A stretch of DNA of 64,000 bases, from positions 51,452 through 115,451 of the forward strand of contig NZ_BMRY01000018.1 of assembly GCF_014648875.1 (NCBI RefSeq). The letters run 5' to 3'. Source of the stretch: Streptomyces parvus. GTDB taxonomy: Bacteria; Actinomycetota; Actinomycetes; Streptomycetales; Streptomycetaceae. This document shows, piece after piece, positions 17,154 through 25,657 of this stretch; the first letter of the stretch is position 1; each line of letters opens with the position of its first letter. The translations under genes were made by a program, and so were the position numbers. The notes under the pieces are model-generated. The model did not search any database. It was not told where the DNA came from and was given only the letters and a program-made list of their open reading frames with translations.

Positions 17154-17942
17154 TCAGTCCTCGTCGGTCTCCTCGCGGATGATGGTGTCGTTCTTGGCGT
17201 CCACGTCGAAGGTGGTCTTCTTCCAGTCGGATCCGACCACGTCGACCTGCCAGATGACGCCGTCGCCTTCGTTGTCCTCGAGGCTGACGGAGGTGACCGT
17301 CCCCTTCTTCTTCTCGGTGGCGACCTTGGCCGCCTGCTGCGGAGTCTGGGTGGCCTGGGCGAGCCAGTCGGCCGTCTGCTTCTTGTCGTCCGCGTCCTGG
17401 TCCGCGTCGACACGGGCTTCGATCACCTTGCCGTCGACCGCGTTGATGCGGACGGTGTGGATCGTGCCGTCCTTCTCCGCGACCTCCGCGGCCCAGACCG
17501 GGCCGTCGGCGCCGGGGCTCGCGCTCGGGCTGCCGGTTCCGGTCGGGCTCGGGGAGCCGGTCGGGCTGGGCGATTCCGTGGGACTGCCGGTCGTGGTCGG
17601 GCTGGGGCTCTGGTTGTCGTCGTCGTCCACACCCTCCAGGTCCAGATCGACGAGCTTGCTTCCGGCGACCTCGCCGGTGGCGGTGGTGGCCGCGTCGTCG
17701 AAGGTGACCTTCGTGGCGTCGAGCACCGTCTTGCGTTCCTGCTGGTCCTCGGTCAGCTGGGCGGTGGCCGACGGTGTCGTCGTCTGTTTCTGCGGGACGA
17801 CCTTGGCCGCCTCGGAGGTGGCCGCGCTGCTCGCGCTGTCCGAGCTCTGACCGCAGCCGGTCATCAGGAGGGCCGTGGCCGCGGCCAGGGAGAGGGCGCC
17901 GACCGCCTTGAGAGTGCGGGAACGGGAGGAGGCACTGTTCAT
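17154..17942 (-). CDS. PepSY-domain lipoprotein
   Basis: The lipobox LLMTGC places the acylated cysteine at residue 30. Two PepSY-like modules follow, roughly residues 55-110 and 170-262; the second contains VNAVDGKVIEARVDAD and ends in DVDAKNDTIIREETDED. Between them is a low-complexity spacer of repeated SPTGSP/TESPSP units, typical of cell-surface proteins. PepSY domains are thought to restrain peptidases or bind at the cell surface. ATG 17942 gives a normal signal length; ATG 17963 is an in-frame alternative, and neither has a good ribosome site. A strong terminator follows. Confidence 0.85.
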   Translation of the reverse strand: MNSASSRSRTLKAVGALSLAAATALLMTGCGQSSDSASSAATSEAAKVVPQKQTTTPSATAQLTEDQQERKTVLDATKVTFDDAATTATGEVAGSKLVDLDLEGVDDDDNQSPSPTTTGSPTESPSPTGSPSPTGTGSPSASPGADGPVWAAEVAEKDGTIHTVRINAVDGKVIEARVDADQDADDKKQTADWLAQATQTPQQAAKVATEKKKGTVTSVSLEDNEGDGVIWQVDVVGSDWKKTTFDVDAKNDTIIREETDED

Positions 17943-18132
17943 TCGTCGAGGCTCAAGTCTCATGCACGCATGCCTAGCCGTCCGGGCCTTCCGTCATGTT
18001 GTCCTACCGGGCGGAGTCACCCGATCGACCGGGCGGCTCCGCCCGTTGGCCGTCGCTCCCCGGGCGGTCCGCGCCGGGGTGCGAAACAATGGCGGCAGGG
18101 CCGTATTCTCCGCGCACGGCCGGGAGAACGTC

Positions 18133-18390
18133 ATGAATCAGATGGTGCACACCGAGCGTTACGAGCTGATCTTCCAGATGTCCGGCGCCGCGGACGACGT
18201 GGTCTCCGTCCGGCTGACCGACCGGCTGGGGGCCGGCGGGTTCCCGGTGTACGAGGACGAGACGGGGATCGTCCGCGCCGAGATCAGCGACCGGGGCGAG
18301 GTCCGCATGATCGCCAGCGGCGGCCACCAGGTCCCCGGCGCTCCCCTGCTGGCCCGTCCCCTGAGCGAGAACGCGCCCGGCACGCGCTGA
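18133..18390 (+). CDS. DUF6296-family small protein
   Basis: The 85-residue soluble protein reads YELIFQMSGAADDVVSVRLTD and then GGFPVYEDETGIVRAEISDRGEVRMIASGG, the pattern recalled for DUF6296, a streptomycete family without known function. ATG 18133 follows a GGGAGAA ribosome site; the longer open frame from 17875 overlaps the divergent PepSY promoter and is not coding. A strong terminator follows the stop. Confidence 0.8.
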   Translation: MNQMVHTERYELIFQMSGAADDVVSVRLTDRLGAGGFPVYEDETGIVRAEISDRGEVRMIASGGHQVPGAPLLARPLSENAPGTR

Positions 18391-18400
18391 CCGGATCCGT

Positions 18401-18437
18401 CGGGCGGGGCGCACCGGTGCACGGTGCGCCCCGCCCG
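18401..18437 (+). terminator. Terminator after the DUF6296 gene
   Basis: A perfect 16-bp stem, CGGGCGGGGCGCACCG paired with CGGTGCGCCCCGCCCG, has a 5-base loop and is followed by TTCGTGTG. It separates the DUF6296 gene from the fru operon promoter. Confidence 0.8.
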
Positions 18438-18497
18438 TTCGTGTGCCCGCTTCCCCGGCGGGAGGCGGTCTCGTCCGTTCATGCCCACTCGTCGCCC

Positions 18498-18513
18498 GAA
18501 TGTGTTTACATTC
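18498..18513. promoter_or_regulatory. Candidate FruR operator before fruRKA
   Basis: GAATGT-GTTT-ACATTC is an inverted repeat in an AT-richer patch 65 bp before fruR. DeoR-family regulators of fructose operons usually repress their own operon and respond to fructose 1-phosphate. Position and symmetry fit such a site, but the consensus for this FruR is not known to me. Confidence 0.45.
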
Positions 18514-18578
18514 CCGCACCCCGGACGTAACCTGAGCGCGAAACCACAGACTCGGGCATGAAACGGAAACGAAACCAC

Positions 18579-19340
18579 ATGTACGCACCGGAGCGTCAGC
18601 AGGAGATCCTCCGCCTCGCCCAGGAGAGCGGCCGGGTCGACGTGCTGTCCCTGGCCGAGGAGTTCCAGGTGACGGCCGAGACCGTCCGGCGGGACCTCAA
18701 GGCGCTGGACCGGGCGGGGCTGCTGCGCCGGGTGCACGGTGGGGCGATCCCGGTGGGGCGGCTGGACTTCGAGCCCGACCTCGCCGAGCGCGACGCCCTC
18801 TCCGCCGACGAGAAGGACCGCATCGCGCAGGCCGCCCTCGCCGAACTGCCCGCCGACGGCAATGTGATCGTCGACGCCGGGACGACCACCGCGCGGCTCG
18901 CCGCCGCCGTGCCGGTCGACGCGGCGCTGACCGTCGTGACGCACGCGCTGCCGGTGGCCGCCCGGCTCGCCGACCACCCGGGCATCGCGCTGCATCTGGT
19001 GGGCGGCCGGGTCCGGCACCGTACGCGCGCGGCCGTCGACGCCTGGGCGCTGGGTTCGTACGCCGAGATCAACGCCGACGTGGTCTTCCTCGCCACCAAC
19101 GGCTTCTGTCCCGAGCGCGGTCTGACCACGCCCGACCTCGCGGAGGCCGCGGTGAAGCGGGCCGTGATCAGGGCGGCCCGCCGGGTGGTCCTGCTCGCCG
19201 ACTCCGGCAAGTTCGGGCAGGAGCACTTCGCCCGCTTCGGCGACCTCACCGATGTGGACCTGCTCATCACCGACACGGGCCTCAGCCCCGACGACGCCCG
19301 CTCCATCGAGAGCCGGGGCACGGAAGTAGTACGCGCATGA
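18579..19340 (+). CDS. fruR: DeoR-family repressor of the fructose operon
   Basis: The protein starts MYAPERQQEILRLAQESGRVDVLSLAEEFQVTAETVRRDLKAL, a DeoR helix-turn-helix with the family signature. A sugar-phosphate-binding DeoRC domain follows, with IVDAGTTTARLA, LATNGFCPERGLTTPDLAEAAVKRA and VVLLADSGKFG. Its place directly before fruK and fruA identifies it as FruR. The in-frame ATG at 18558 would add seven basic residues; neither start has a clear ribosome site. Its last codons overlap fruK by 4 bp (ATGA), so the two are coupled. Confidence 0.9.
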   Translation: MYAPERQQEILRLAQESGRVDVLSLAEEFQVTAETVRRDLKALDRAGLLRRVHGGAIPVGRLDFEPDLAERDALSADEKDRIAQAALAELPADGNVIVDAGTTTARLAAAVPVDAALTVVTHALPVAARLADHPGIALHLVGGRVRHRTRAAVDAWALGSYAEINADVVFLATNGFCPERGLTTPDLAEAAVKRAVIRAARRVVLLADSGKFGQEHFARFGDLTDVDLLITDTGLSPDDARSIESRGTEVVRA

Positions 19341-20284
19341 TCCTCACCGTCACCCCCAACCCCAGCCTGGACCGCACCTACGAGCTGCCCGGGCTGGCCC
19401 GTGGCACCGTCCTGCGCGCCACGGCGGACCGCGTCGACCCGGGCGGCAAGGGCGTCAACGTCTCCCGCGCGGTCGCGGCGGCCGGGCACCGCACCGTCGC
19501 CGTCGCCCCGCTGGGCGGCCCGGAGGGCGCCCTGCTCACCCGGCTCCTCGGCGACCTGGGCATCGAGGCGGCCGGGGTGCCGATCGCCGGGAACACCCGG
19601 ATCAACGTCACCCTCGTCGAACCCGACGGCACCCTGACCAAGGTCAACGCGGCGGGCCCCGAACTGAGTCCGGCCGAGGCGGAGGACGTCCTCGAAGCGG
19701 TCCGGGTCCGCTCGGCCGCCGCCGACTGGATCGCCTGCTGCGGGAGCCTGCCGCGCGGACTGCCGCCCCGGTGGTACGCGGAGCTGGTCGAGCGGAGCCA
19801 CCGCGCCGGTGCCCGGATCGCGCTGGACACCTCGGGTGCCGCTCTCACCGCCGCGCTCGCCGGAGGGCCCGATGTGATCAAGCCCAACGCCCAGGAGCTG
19901 GCCGAGGCCGTGGGCCGTCCGCTGGCCACGGTGGGCGACGCGCTGAAGGCCGCCGAGGAGCTGCGCGGGCGCGGCGCCCGGTCGGTGCTGGCGAGTCTGG
20001 GAGCGGACGGGCAGCTGCTGGTCGAGGCGTCGGGCGCCTACTTCGCGACCGCCCCGGTGGCCGCCGTACGCAGCAATGTCGGCGCCGGGGACGCCTCGCT
20101 GGCCGGCTTCCTCGCGGCGGGCGGGCGCGGCCCGGAAGCGCTCGCCTCGGCCGTCGCCCACGGGGCCGCGGCCGTGCAGCTGGCCGGGAGCATCATGCCC
20201 ACCCCGGCCGACCTCGATCTGCCGTCGGTCGTGACGACCTCCGACGTACCGCTGGACCGCGCGCTGAGCGAGCCGGCCCCATGA
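19337..20284 (+). CDS. fruK: 1-phosphofructokinase
   Basis: The 315-residue PfkB-family kinase phosphorylates fructose 1-phosphate, made by the PTS, to fructose 1,6-bisphosphate. Visible signatures are ILTVTPNPSLDRTYELPG at the N-terminus, DPGGKGVNVSRAVAAAG in the first substrate loop, DVIKPNAQELAEA, and the catalytic NVGAGDASLAGFL near the C-terminus with its aspartate base. The start overlaps the fruR stop, and the stop overlaps the ATG of a 42-codon frame that leads into fruA. Confidence 0.94.
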   Translation: MILTVTPNPSLDRTYELPGLARGTVLRATADRVDPGGKGVNVSRAVAAAGHRTVAVAPLGGPEGALLTRLLGDLGIEAAGVPIAGNTRINVTLVEPDGTLTKVNAAGPELSPAEAEDVLEAVRVRSAAADWIACCGSLPRGLPPRWYAELVERSHRAGARIALDTSGAALTAALAGGPDVIKPNAQELAEAVGRPLATVGDALKAAEELRGRGARSVLASLGADGQLLVEASGAYFATAPVAAVRSNVGAGDASLAGFLAAGGRGPEALASAVAHGAAAVQLAGSIMPTPADLDLPSVVTTSDVPLDRALSEPAP

Positions 20285-20409
20285 CCCCCCGTACCACCGC
20301 CACCCCCACCATCCCCGCACCTCCCGTACGGACCCCACCCGTACGCGAGCTCCGCCCCGTCCCCCCGAGCCGCCGCCCCGGCGGTCCCGAGCAAGGAGCA
20401 CCGCGATGA
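20281..20409 (+). other. Possible 42-codon linker ORF between fruK and fruA
   Basis: An ATG overlaps the fruK stop (ATGA). The frame (start MTPRTTATPTIPAPPVR, rich in Pro, Thr and Arg) ends in a TGA that overlaps the fruA start (again ATGA). Such linkage would let ribosomes pass continuously from fruK to fruA. The composition is low-complexity, there is no ribosome site for it, and fruA has its own AAGGAG. It may therefore be only a spacer that happens to be open. Confidence 0.3.
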
Positions 20410-22436
20410 GTGAGCTGATCACCGCGGAACTGGTCGACCTCGATCTGTCCGCCGCAACGAAGGACGCCGCCGCGAGGTCACTCGCCGAGCGGATGGTGGC
20501 CGCGCACCGCGTCACCGATCTCGACGGTTTCCTCGCCGACGTCGCCGCCCGCGAGGCGCAGATGCCGACCGGCCTCGACGGCGGCATCGGTATCCCGCAC
20601 TGCCGCAGCGAGCATGTGAACGCCCCGACGCTGGCCTTCGGGCGCAGCGCTGCGGGCATCGATTTCGGTGCGGCCGACGGTCCCGCCGACCTGGTCTTCC
20701 TCATCGCCGCCCCGGCCGGGGCCGACGACGACCACCTCACCATCCTGTCGGGGCTGGCCCGCCGGCTGATGGACCCGGAGTTCACCGCCGCGCTGCGCGC
20801 CGGAACGGACCCGGCGGCGGTGGCCGCGCTGATCCGGGGCGAGGAGCCGGCGGAGGAGCCCGCCGCCGAGGAGGAAGGACCGGCACCCGAGCCCGAGGCC
20901 GAGGCCGAGACCGCCGAAGCGGCCGGGAGCGTCCCCTTCCGGATCGTCGCCGTCACCTCCTGCCCCACCGGCATCGCCCACACTTACATGGCCGCCGAGT
21001 CCCTGGCCGCGGCGGGCCGCGCCGAGGGCGTCGAAGTGACGGTGGAGACCCAGGGTTCGGGCGGCTTCAAGAAGCTGGACCCCGCTGTCATCGCTGCGGC
21101 GGACGCCGTGATCTGGGCGCATGACGTGGAGGTCCGGGAGAGGACCCGCTTCCGCGGCAAGCCCCTGGTCGACGTCGGCGTGAAGGCGGGCATCAACCGG
21201 CCCGCCGAACTGATCGCCGAGGCCCGCCGCAAGGCAGGACGCGGGGAGATCGCCGCCGTGTCCGAGGCCGACGGCGGCAAGGACTCCGGCGACGGTGACG
21301 CGGACCGATCCGGCGCGGACCACGCGCACTTCGGCGTCCGGCTCCGTACGTATCTGATGTCCGGCGTCAGTTACATGGTTCCCTTCGTCGCGGCGGGCGG
21401 TCTGCTGATCGCCCTGTCATTCGCCATCGGCGGCTACGAGATAGCGAGCGCCAAGTCGGTGGCCGACCACTTCGTGTGGGGCGAGGCGGACAGCTGGGCG
21501 GCGCTGCTTAACCAGATCGGTTCGGCGGCCTTCGCGTTCCTGGTTCCGGTGCTGGCCGGGTACATCGCGTACGGGATGGCAGACCGGCCGGCTCTGGTGC
21601 CGGGCTTCGTCGGCGGGTCCATCGCGCTGACGGTGAACGCCGGGTTCCTCGGCGGTCTGGTCGCCGGTCTGCTGGCCGGTGCGGTGGTGATGGCGATCCA
21701 GCGGGTCCCGGTCCACGCGACGTTGCGCGGCATCATGCCGGTGCTGGTGATCCCGTTGATCGCGTCGGCGGTCGTGGGCTTCCTGATGTTCATCGTGGTC
21801 GGCAAGCCCATCGCCTCGCTGCAGAACGCGCTGACGGACTGGCTGAACGGTCTGTCGGGCTCCAACGCGGTGATCCTCGGCGTCGTCCTCGGCCTGATGA
21901 TGTGCTTCGACATGGGCGGCCCGCTGAACAAGGTGGCGTACGCCTTCGCGGTCGGCGGTCTCGCCGATCCGACCGACGGCAGCCTGAAGGTGATGGCCGC
22001 GGTCATGGCGGCCGGGATGGTCCCGCCGCTGGCGATGGCGCTCGCCACCACCGTACGCAAGAAGCTGTTCACGAAGACCGAGCGGGAGAACGGCCGGGCG
22101 GCCTGGGTGCTGGGCGCCTCGTTCATCACCGAGGGCGCGATCCCGTTCGCCGCCGCCGATCCGCTGCGGGTCATCCCGTCGGTGATGGCGGGCGGCGCGG
22201 TCACCGGCGCCCTGTCGATGGCCTTCGGGGCGACGCTGCGCGCTCCGCACGGCGGCGTCTTCGTCGTCCCGCTGATCGGCGAACCGTTCCTGTACCTGCT
22301 CGCCATCGCCGCCGGAACGCTGGTGGCGACCGCGCTCGTCGTCCTGCTCAAGGGCGCACGCCGGGCGGCGCCGGACCCGGCCGGGGCGGCGGGCGCCACG
22401 GGTTCCGACGACTCCCGGGTCCCGGTCGCCGCCTGA
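20406..22436 (+). CDS. fruA: Fructose-specific PTS enzyme IIABC
   Basis: The 676-residue membrane protein has three fused PTS modules. EIIA (residues 1-145) has the phospho-histidine in GIPHCRSEHV (H65). EIIB (about 177-275) has the phospho-cysteine in AVTSCPTGIAHTYMAAE (C186). EIIC (about 310-660) carries about ten transmembrane helices and imports fructose as fructose 1-phosphate. A Glu/Ala/Pro linker (PAEEPAAEEEGPAPEPEAEA) joins A and B. AAGGAG 8 bp before the ATG supports the start. It works with FruK and the HPr gene downstream. Confidence 0.95.
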   Translation: MSELITAELVDLDLSAATKDAAARSLAERMVAAHRVTDLDGFLADVAAREAQMPTGLDGGIGIPHCRSEHVNAPTLAFGRSAAGIDFGAADGPADLVFLIAAPAGADDDHLTILSGLARRLMDPEFTAALRAGTDPAAVAALIRGEEPAEEPAAEEEGPAPEPEAEAETAEAAGSVPFRIVAVTSCPTGIAHTYMAAESLAAAGRAEGVEVTVETQGSGGFKKLDPAVIAAADAVIWAHDVEVRERTRFRGKPLVDVGVKAGINRPAELIAEARRKAGRGEIAAVSEADGGKDSGDGDADRSGADHAHFGVRLRTYLMSGVSYMVPFVAAGGLLIALSFAIGGYEIASAKSVADHFVWGEADSWAALLNQIGSAAFAFLVPVLAGYIAYGMADRPALVPGFVGGSIALTVNAGFLGGLVAGLLAGAVVMAIQRVPVHATLRGIMPVLVIPLIASAVVGFLMFIVVGKPIASLQNALTDWLNGLSGSNAVILGVVLGLMMCFDMGGPLNKVAYAFAVGGLADPTDGSLKVMAAVMAAGMVPPLAMALATTVRKKLFTKTERENGRAAWVLGASFITEGAIPFAAADPLRVIPSVMAGGAVTGALSMAFGATLRAPHGGVFVVPLIGEPFLYLLAIAAGTLVATALVVLLKGARRAAPDPAGAAGATGSDDSRVPVAA

Positions 22437-22490
22437 ACACCTCACCGCCCGCCCGCACGACATCCGCAGTCCCTCACCCAGGAGTGATCC

Positions 22491-22763
22491 ATGCATCAGC
22501 AGACCGTCGTCATAGGTTCCCGCAGCGGGCTGCACGCCCGTCCGGCGTCGCTGTTCGTCAAGGCCGCCGCCCGTCAGCCGGTCAAGGTGACCATCGCCCG
22601 TGAGGGCCGCGACCCGGTCGACGCCCGCAGCATGCTCGCGGTGCTGGCCCTGGCGGCGCCGTACGGGGAGGCCGTGGTCCTCAGCGCCGAGGGCGACGGG
22701 GCGCGGACGGCGGTCGAGGAGCTGGCGGAGCTGCTGGCGCAGGATCTCGATATCCCCGCCTGA
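22491..22763 (+). CDS. ptsH: HPr phosphocarrier protein
   Basis: The 90-residue protein has the active-site histidine in SRSGLHARPAS (H15) and the conserved arginine after it. S47 in ARSMLAVL aligns with the regulatory Ser46 region of Gram-positive HPr. It passes phosphate from enzyme I to EIIA domains such as that of FruA. It lies 54 bp after fruA on the same strand with its own AGGAG site. A short GC hairpin (CCCCGCC/GGCGGGG) spans its stop codon and may partly terminate the transcript. Confidence 0.93.
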   Translation: MHQQTVVIGSRSGLHARPASLFVKAAARQPVKVTIAREGRDPVDARSMLAVLALAAPYGEAVVLSAEGDGARTAVEELAELLAQDLDIPA

Positions 22764-22791
22764 CCGGCGGGGCAGGCCGTAGCTTGGGGGC

Positions 22792-23226
22792 GTGACCGAA
22801 CACTGGAACGCCGCCGATCCCGCCGTGCTCGCCCTGCCTTCCGGGCGGCTGGTGCGGGGCCGGGGGCTGCGCAAGCCGCTGCCTTCGGGCCCCGAACCGG
22901 ACTTCGCCGTATATCTGCTGGGCCGCACCCCGCCCCCGGTCCGCTGGGAGTCGCGGTGGCTGCGGTGGCCGGACTTCCGGCTCCCGGCGGACCGGGAGGA
23001 GGCGCAGGTCCTCCTCCGGGAGGTGTGGGAGCGGGCGGCCGACGAGCGGGTCGAGGTGGCCTGCGGCGGCGGGATGGGCCGGACCGGGACGGCGCTGGCC
23101 GTTCTGGCCGTCCTGGACGGGGTGCCCGCCGAGGAGGCGGTGGCGTTCGTCCGCGCCGGCTACCACCCGCGGGCGGTGGAAACGCCCTGGCAGCGCAGGT
23201 ACGTACGGAATTTCGCGCCGCGCTGA
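22792..23226 (+). CDS. Protein-tyrosine-phosphatase-like protein
   Basis: This 144-residue single-domain protein has the Cys-x5-Arg phosphatase loop CGGGMGRTGT followed by the helix ALAVLAVLDGVPAEEAVAFVRAGYHPRAVETPWQRRYV. That is typical of small dual-specificity or tyrosine phosphatases. The N-terminal half (PSGRLVRGRGLRKPLP, RWLRWPDFRLPADREEA) provides the general-acid aspartate region. GTG 22792 is the start, and it lies 28 bp after ptsH. Whether it acts on PTS-related or other phosphoproteins is unknown. Confidence 0.82.
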   Translation: MTEHWNAADPAVLALPSGRLVRGRGLRKPLPSGPEPDFAVYLLGRTPPPVRWESRWLRWPDFRLPADREEAQVLLREVWERAADERVEVACGGGMGRTGTALAVLAVLDGVPAEEAVAFVRAGYHPRAVETPWQRRYVRNFAPR

Positions 23227-23237
23227 GCAGCTGAGCG

Positions 23238-23942
23238 TCAGGGCCTGTCGGGCACGTTCTTGAACGTCTCGGGCACCGGCAGGGTGGCCCAGCGGCCGAT
23301 CGGCCAGGCGACGACGACGGCCCGGCCGACGACCTCGTCGACCGGGACCATCCCCTCGTTGGGGTCGTCCTGGTGGTAGCGGGAGTCGGCGGATTCCTGA
23401 CGGTGGTCCCCCATGACCCAGACCTTGCCGTCGGGCACGGTGACCTTGAACCGGCCACCGTCCTCGTCGTTGCTGCAGGGGGTGTTGCCGGGGAAGACGT
23501 ACGGCTCGTCCAGGGCGGTGCCGTTGACCTTCACCGGCCCGTCGCCCGCGCACTCCACGGTGTCTCCGCCGACGCCGATGACCCGCTTGATGAGGTCCTT
23601 CTCCTCGGCGGAGGGCATGACGCCGATGAAGCTCAGCACCTTCTGCACGGTGTTGGGCTCGTCCACGGGCGTGCCCGCGAGCCAGTCGGCGGGGTCGTGG
23701 AAGACGATCACCTCGCCGCGCTCCGGCTCCGAGCCGAACCAGGGGGTCAGCTTGTCCACGAGAACCCGGTCGCCCCGCTGGAGGGTGTTCTGCATCGAGT
23801 CCGAGGGGATGGAGAACGCCTGCACCAGAAACGTCTTGATGAGCAGGGCCAGCACCAGGGCCATGACGATCAGGAGCGGCAGCTCCACCCAGAACGGCCG
23901 CTTCTTCCGTGCACTCGACCGCCGCGCTCCCGCACGCCCCAT
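23238..23942 (-). CDS. lepB: Signal peptidase I
   Basis: The 234-residue enzyme has a basic N-terminus, one transmembrane anchor (LPLLIVMALVLALLIKTFLV) and the extracellular catalytic dyad. The serine lies in FSIPSDSMQNTL (S49) and the lysine in LIKRVIGVGGD (K119). Box E (GDHRQESADSRY) is also clear. It cleaves Sec and Tat signal peptides at the membrane. It is convergent with the phosphatase gene, 11 bp apart. Streptomyces carry several sip genes; this appears to be a stand-alone copy. Confidence 0.93.
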   Translation of the reverse strand: MGRAGARRSSARKKRPFWVELPLLIVMALVLALLIKTFLVQAFSIPSDSMQNTLQRGDRVLVDKLTPWFGSEPERGEVIVFHDPADWLAGTPVDEPNTVQKVLSFIGVMPSAEEKDLIKRVIGVGGDTVECAGDGPVKVNGTALDEPYVFPGNTPCSNDEDGGRFKVTVPDGKVWVMGDHRQESADSRYHQDDPNEGMVPVDEVVGRAVVVAWPIGRWATLPVPETFKNVPDRP

Positions 23943-24037
23943 GTCACCGCTCCTCGCCCCGTGAACCGCCTGTGCCCGCCCCTCGGGGGACGGGTCCGGT
24001 GATCCACTCTATGGGGCGTGGGGCGCGCTGACCGTCG

Positions 24038-24328
24038 CTATGCGGGTTCGGCGCCGACCGACGGGACTCTCGCGCCCTCTCCGGCGCGCACGGCTTCGAC
24101 GACGCTCTGGTGGAAGGTGCGGCTCTCCTCCTCGGAGGGGCAGGGAACGGGGCTGCCCACGAGGGTGAACCAGTCGGAGGAGCCGCTGTACTGCACGGCC
24201 ACCGACGCCTGTCCGTCGAACCACGTCGTATGTACGGTGAGGTCGCCGCTGAGGATGCCCGCTTCTTCGGTGCGCACTCCGCCGGTGCCCGTGTAGACCC
24301 CGCTGGTCGTCCAGGATGCCCAGCCCAT
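24038..24328 (-). CDS. Conserved hypothetical protein, 96 residues
   Basis: The frame starts MGWASWTTSGVYTGTGGVRTEE and continues with beta-strand-rich segments (GDLTVHTTWFDGQASVAVQYSG, WFTLVGSPVPC) and a short helix (ESRTFHQSVVEAV). There is no signal peptide or membrane segment. ATG 24328 follows AAAGGTGA at a good distance, which decides against the upstream ATG at 24388. No named family is recognised. The fold is probably a small beta-barrel or sandwich. Confidence 0.65.
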   Translation of the reverse strand: MGWASWTTSGVYTGTGGVRTEEAGILSGDLTVHTTWFDGQASVAVQYSGSSDWFTLVGSPVPCPSEEESRTFHQSVVEAVRAGEGARVPSVGAEPA

Positions 24329-24440
24329 GATGGTCACCTTTCGGACGATGACACTGCTTGTCCGGCCGATTTCCTTCGAGTATGGCACCGCCGGTGGGAC
24401 TGTGCACTGGTCGGTGCGCGCCGGTCCACGGGCCCCGGTC

Positions 24441-24950
24441 TTAGGCCCTCTCCAGCACTCCGCGGACGAACGCGGCCTGGCCCGCGTGCTGGAGGTCCTC
24501 GGCGACGACGCTGATCAGCCGGACACCCAGAGTCACCGGGGGCGTCCAGCCCTCGTCGACGATCCGGTCGAGGGCGTGGCCCTCCAGCCCCGCGACGAAG
24601 TCGAGCGTCCGCTCCTGTACGGCGTCGAAGTAGCCGAGGAGAGGTTCGGCGGAGTCCACGTGGACGGCGGCGACCTCGTCACTGCTGTGCCCGTAGCCGG
24701 TGTCCGTCGCGTCGAAGGGGAGCGCGAAGCGGTCGGCCCAGCCTTCGGTGAGCCAGATCTGTGCGGTGCCGGAGGCGTCGGCGATGTGGTCGTCCTGGAC
24801 GCGGGTGAGATGCCAGACGAGCCAGGAGATGGAGTTGGCCCCCTCGTCGAGCCGGGCGTTGAGGTCGTCGGGCGGCAGCCCCTCGACCGCCGCGTGGACG
24901 GCCTCCCCGACCCGGTCGAACGCTTCGGCCAGCAATCCTGCGGTGTTCAT
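24441..24950 (-). CDS. DinB-family protein (mycothiol-transferase-like)
   Basis: From ATG 24950 (AGGTGG upstream) the protein has 169 residues. The metal-site histidines fall in ISWLVWHLTRVQDDHIAD and SVVAEDLQHAGQAAFVRGVLE. The WLVWHLTRVQDDH pattern is that of actinobacterial DUF664/DinB proteins, which include mycothiol-dependent maleylpyruvate isomerase relatives. It is divergent from the DUF1801 gene with 65 bp between starts. A specific substrate cannot be given. Confidence 0.85.
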   Translation of the reverse strand: MNTAGLLAEAFDRVGEAVHAAVEGLPPDDLNARLDEGANSISWLVWHLTRVQDDHIADASGTAQIWLTEGWADRFALPFDATDTGYGHSSDEVAAVHVDSAEPLLGYFDAVQERTLDFVAGLEGHALDRIVDEGWTPPVTLGVRLISVVAEDLQHAGQAAFVRGVLERA

Positions 24951-25015
24951 CCGCCCACCTTCGCCCACCGGGCGCCGGGGGCACGGGGTGCGACACACCG
25001 CCGTACGATCGGCTC

Positions 25016-25387
25016 ATGGTGCAGAGCAGCGCGCAGGATGTCGATCAGTATCTCGCCGAGGCCCCGGAGGCGCGCCGGGAGGCCCTCACGAGGCTGCGCG
25101 CGCTGTGCCGCCAGGAGCTGACGGGGTTCCGTGAGGTGATGGCGTACGGCATGCCCGCCTACGAGCGGGAGGGGCCGGGGACGGGCGAGATCGCCTTCGC
25201 CGACCAGAAGCAGTACATCTCGTTCTATCTGCTGCGCACGGATGTCCGCGACGCGTTCGTGGACCGGCTGGCCTCGCACGACATGGGCAAGGGCTGTCTG
25301 CGGTTCCGCCGGCCGGAGAAGATCGACTTCGAGCTTGTCCGCGACCTTCTGCGGGCGACGGCGACGACCCCCGGCACGCCCTGCTGA
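25016..25387 (+). CDS. DUF1801-domain protein (YdhG-like)
   Basis: The 123-residue protein contains the DUF1801 core. It starts with DVDQYLAEAPEARREALTRLRALC, continues with GFREVMAYGMPAYEREG and the aromatic stretch QKQYISFYLLR, and ends with MGKGCLRFRRPEKIDFELVRDLLRA. The family includes Bacillus YdhG/FrataxinBs-like iron-handling proteins, but most members have no proven role. It is convergent with the small gene at 25418. Confidence 0.85.
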   Translation: MVQSSAQDVDQYLAEAPEARREALTRLRALCRQELTGFREVMAYGMPAYEREGPGTGEIAFADQKQYISFYLLRTDVRDAFVDRLASHDMGKGCLRFRRPEKIDFELVRDLLRATATTPGTPC

Positions 25388-25417
25388 CGGGCGCGGGGAA
25401 GGGCCGCGGGAAAGGGT

Positions 25418-25651
25418 TCAGACGAGCAGGCTCAGCAGGTGGGCGCAGGCGGTGGCCTCGTCCGGGTGGCGGGCGATGACCTCGTACGTTCCGCGCTCGA
25501 ACGCCCCGGTCTCCCAGCCCGTGTCCCCACTCTGCCGGACGAAGAGGAAGTCCGGTGGGGTGGGGACGGGCTCGTGGACGCCCTCGATCCGGTAGTAGCC
25601 GCCGGGGATCCGAGCCTCGATCAGTGCGGCGTGCAGGGCCCGGCGGTCCAT
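25418..25651 (-). CDS. Small protein downstream of a TNT-domain toxin, candidate immunity protein
   Basis: The 77-residue protein starts MDRRALHAALIEARIPGGYY and continues with PTPPDFLFVRQSG, WETGAFERGTYEV and a final helix EATACAHLLSLL. This gives a compact alpha-beta fold with no signal peptide, so it is cytoplasmic. It starts 6 bp after the stop of the secreted TNT-domain gene, so the two are co-transcribed and probably translationally coupled. Polymorphic toxin genes are normally followed by their antidote. I infer an immunity role from position only; the sequence does not visibly resemble the mycobacterial IFT, which is about twice as long. Confidence 0.55.
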   Translation of the reverse strand: MDRRALHAALIEARIPGGYYRIEGVHEPVPTPPDFLFVRQSGDTGWETGAFERGTYEVIARHPDEATACAHLLSLLV

Positions 25652-25657
25652 GGCGGG

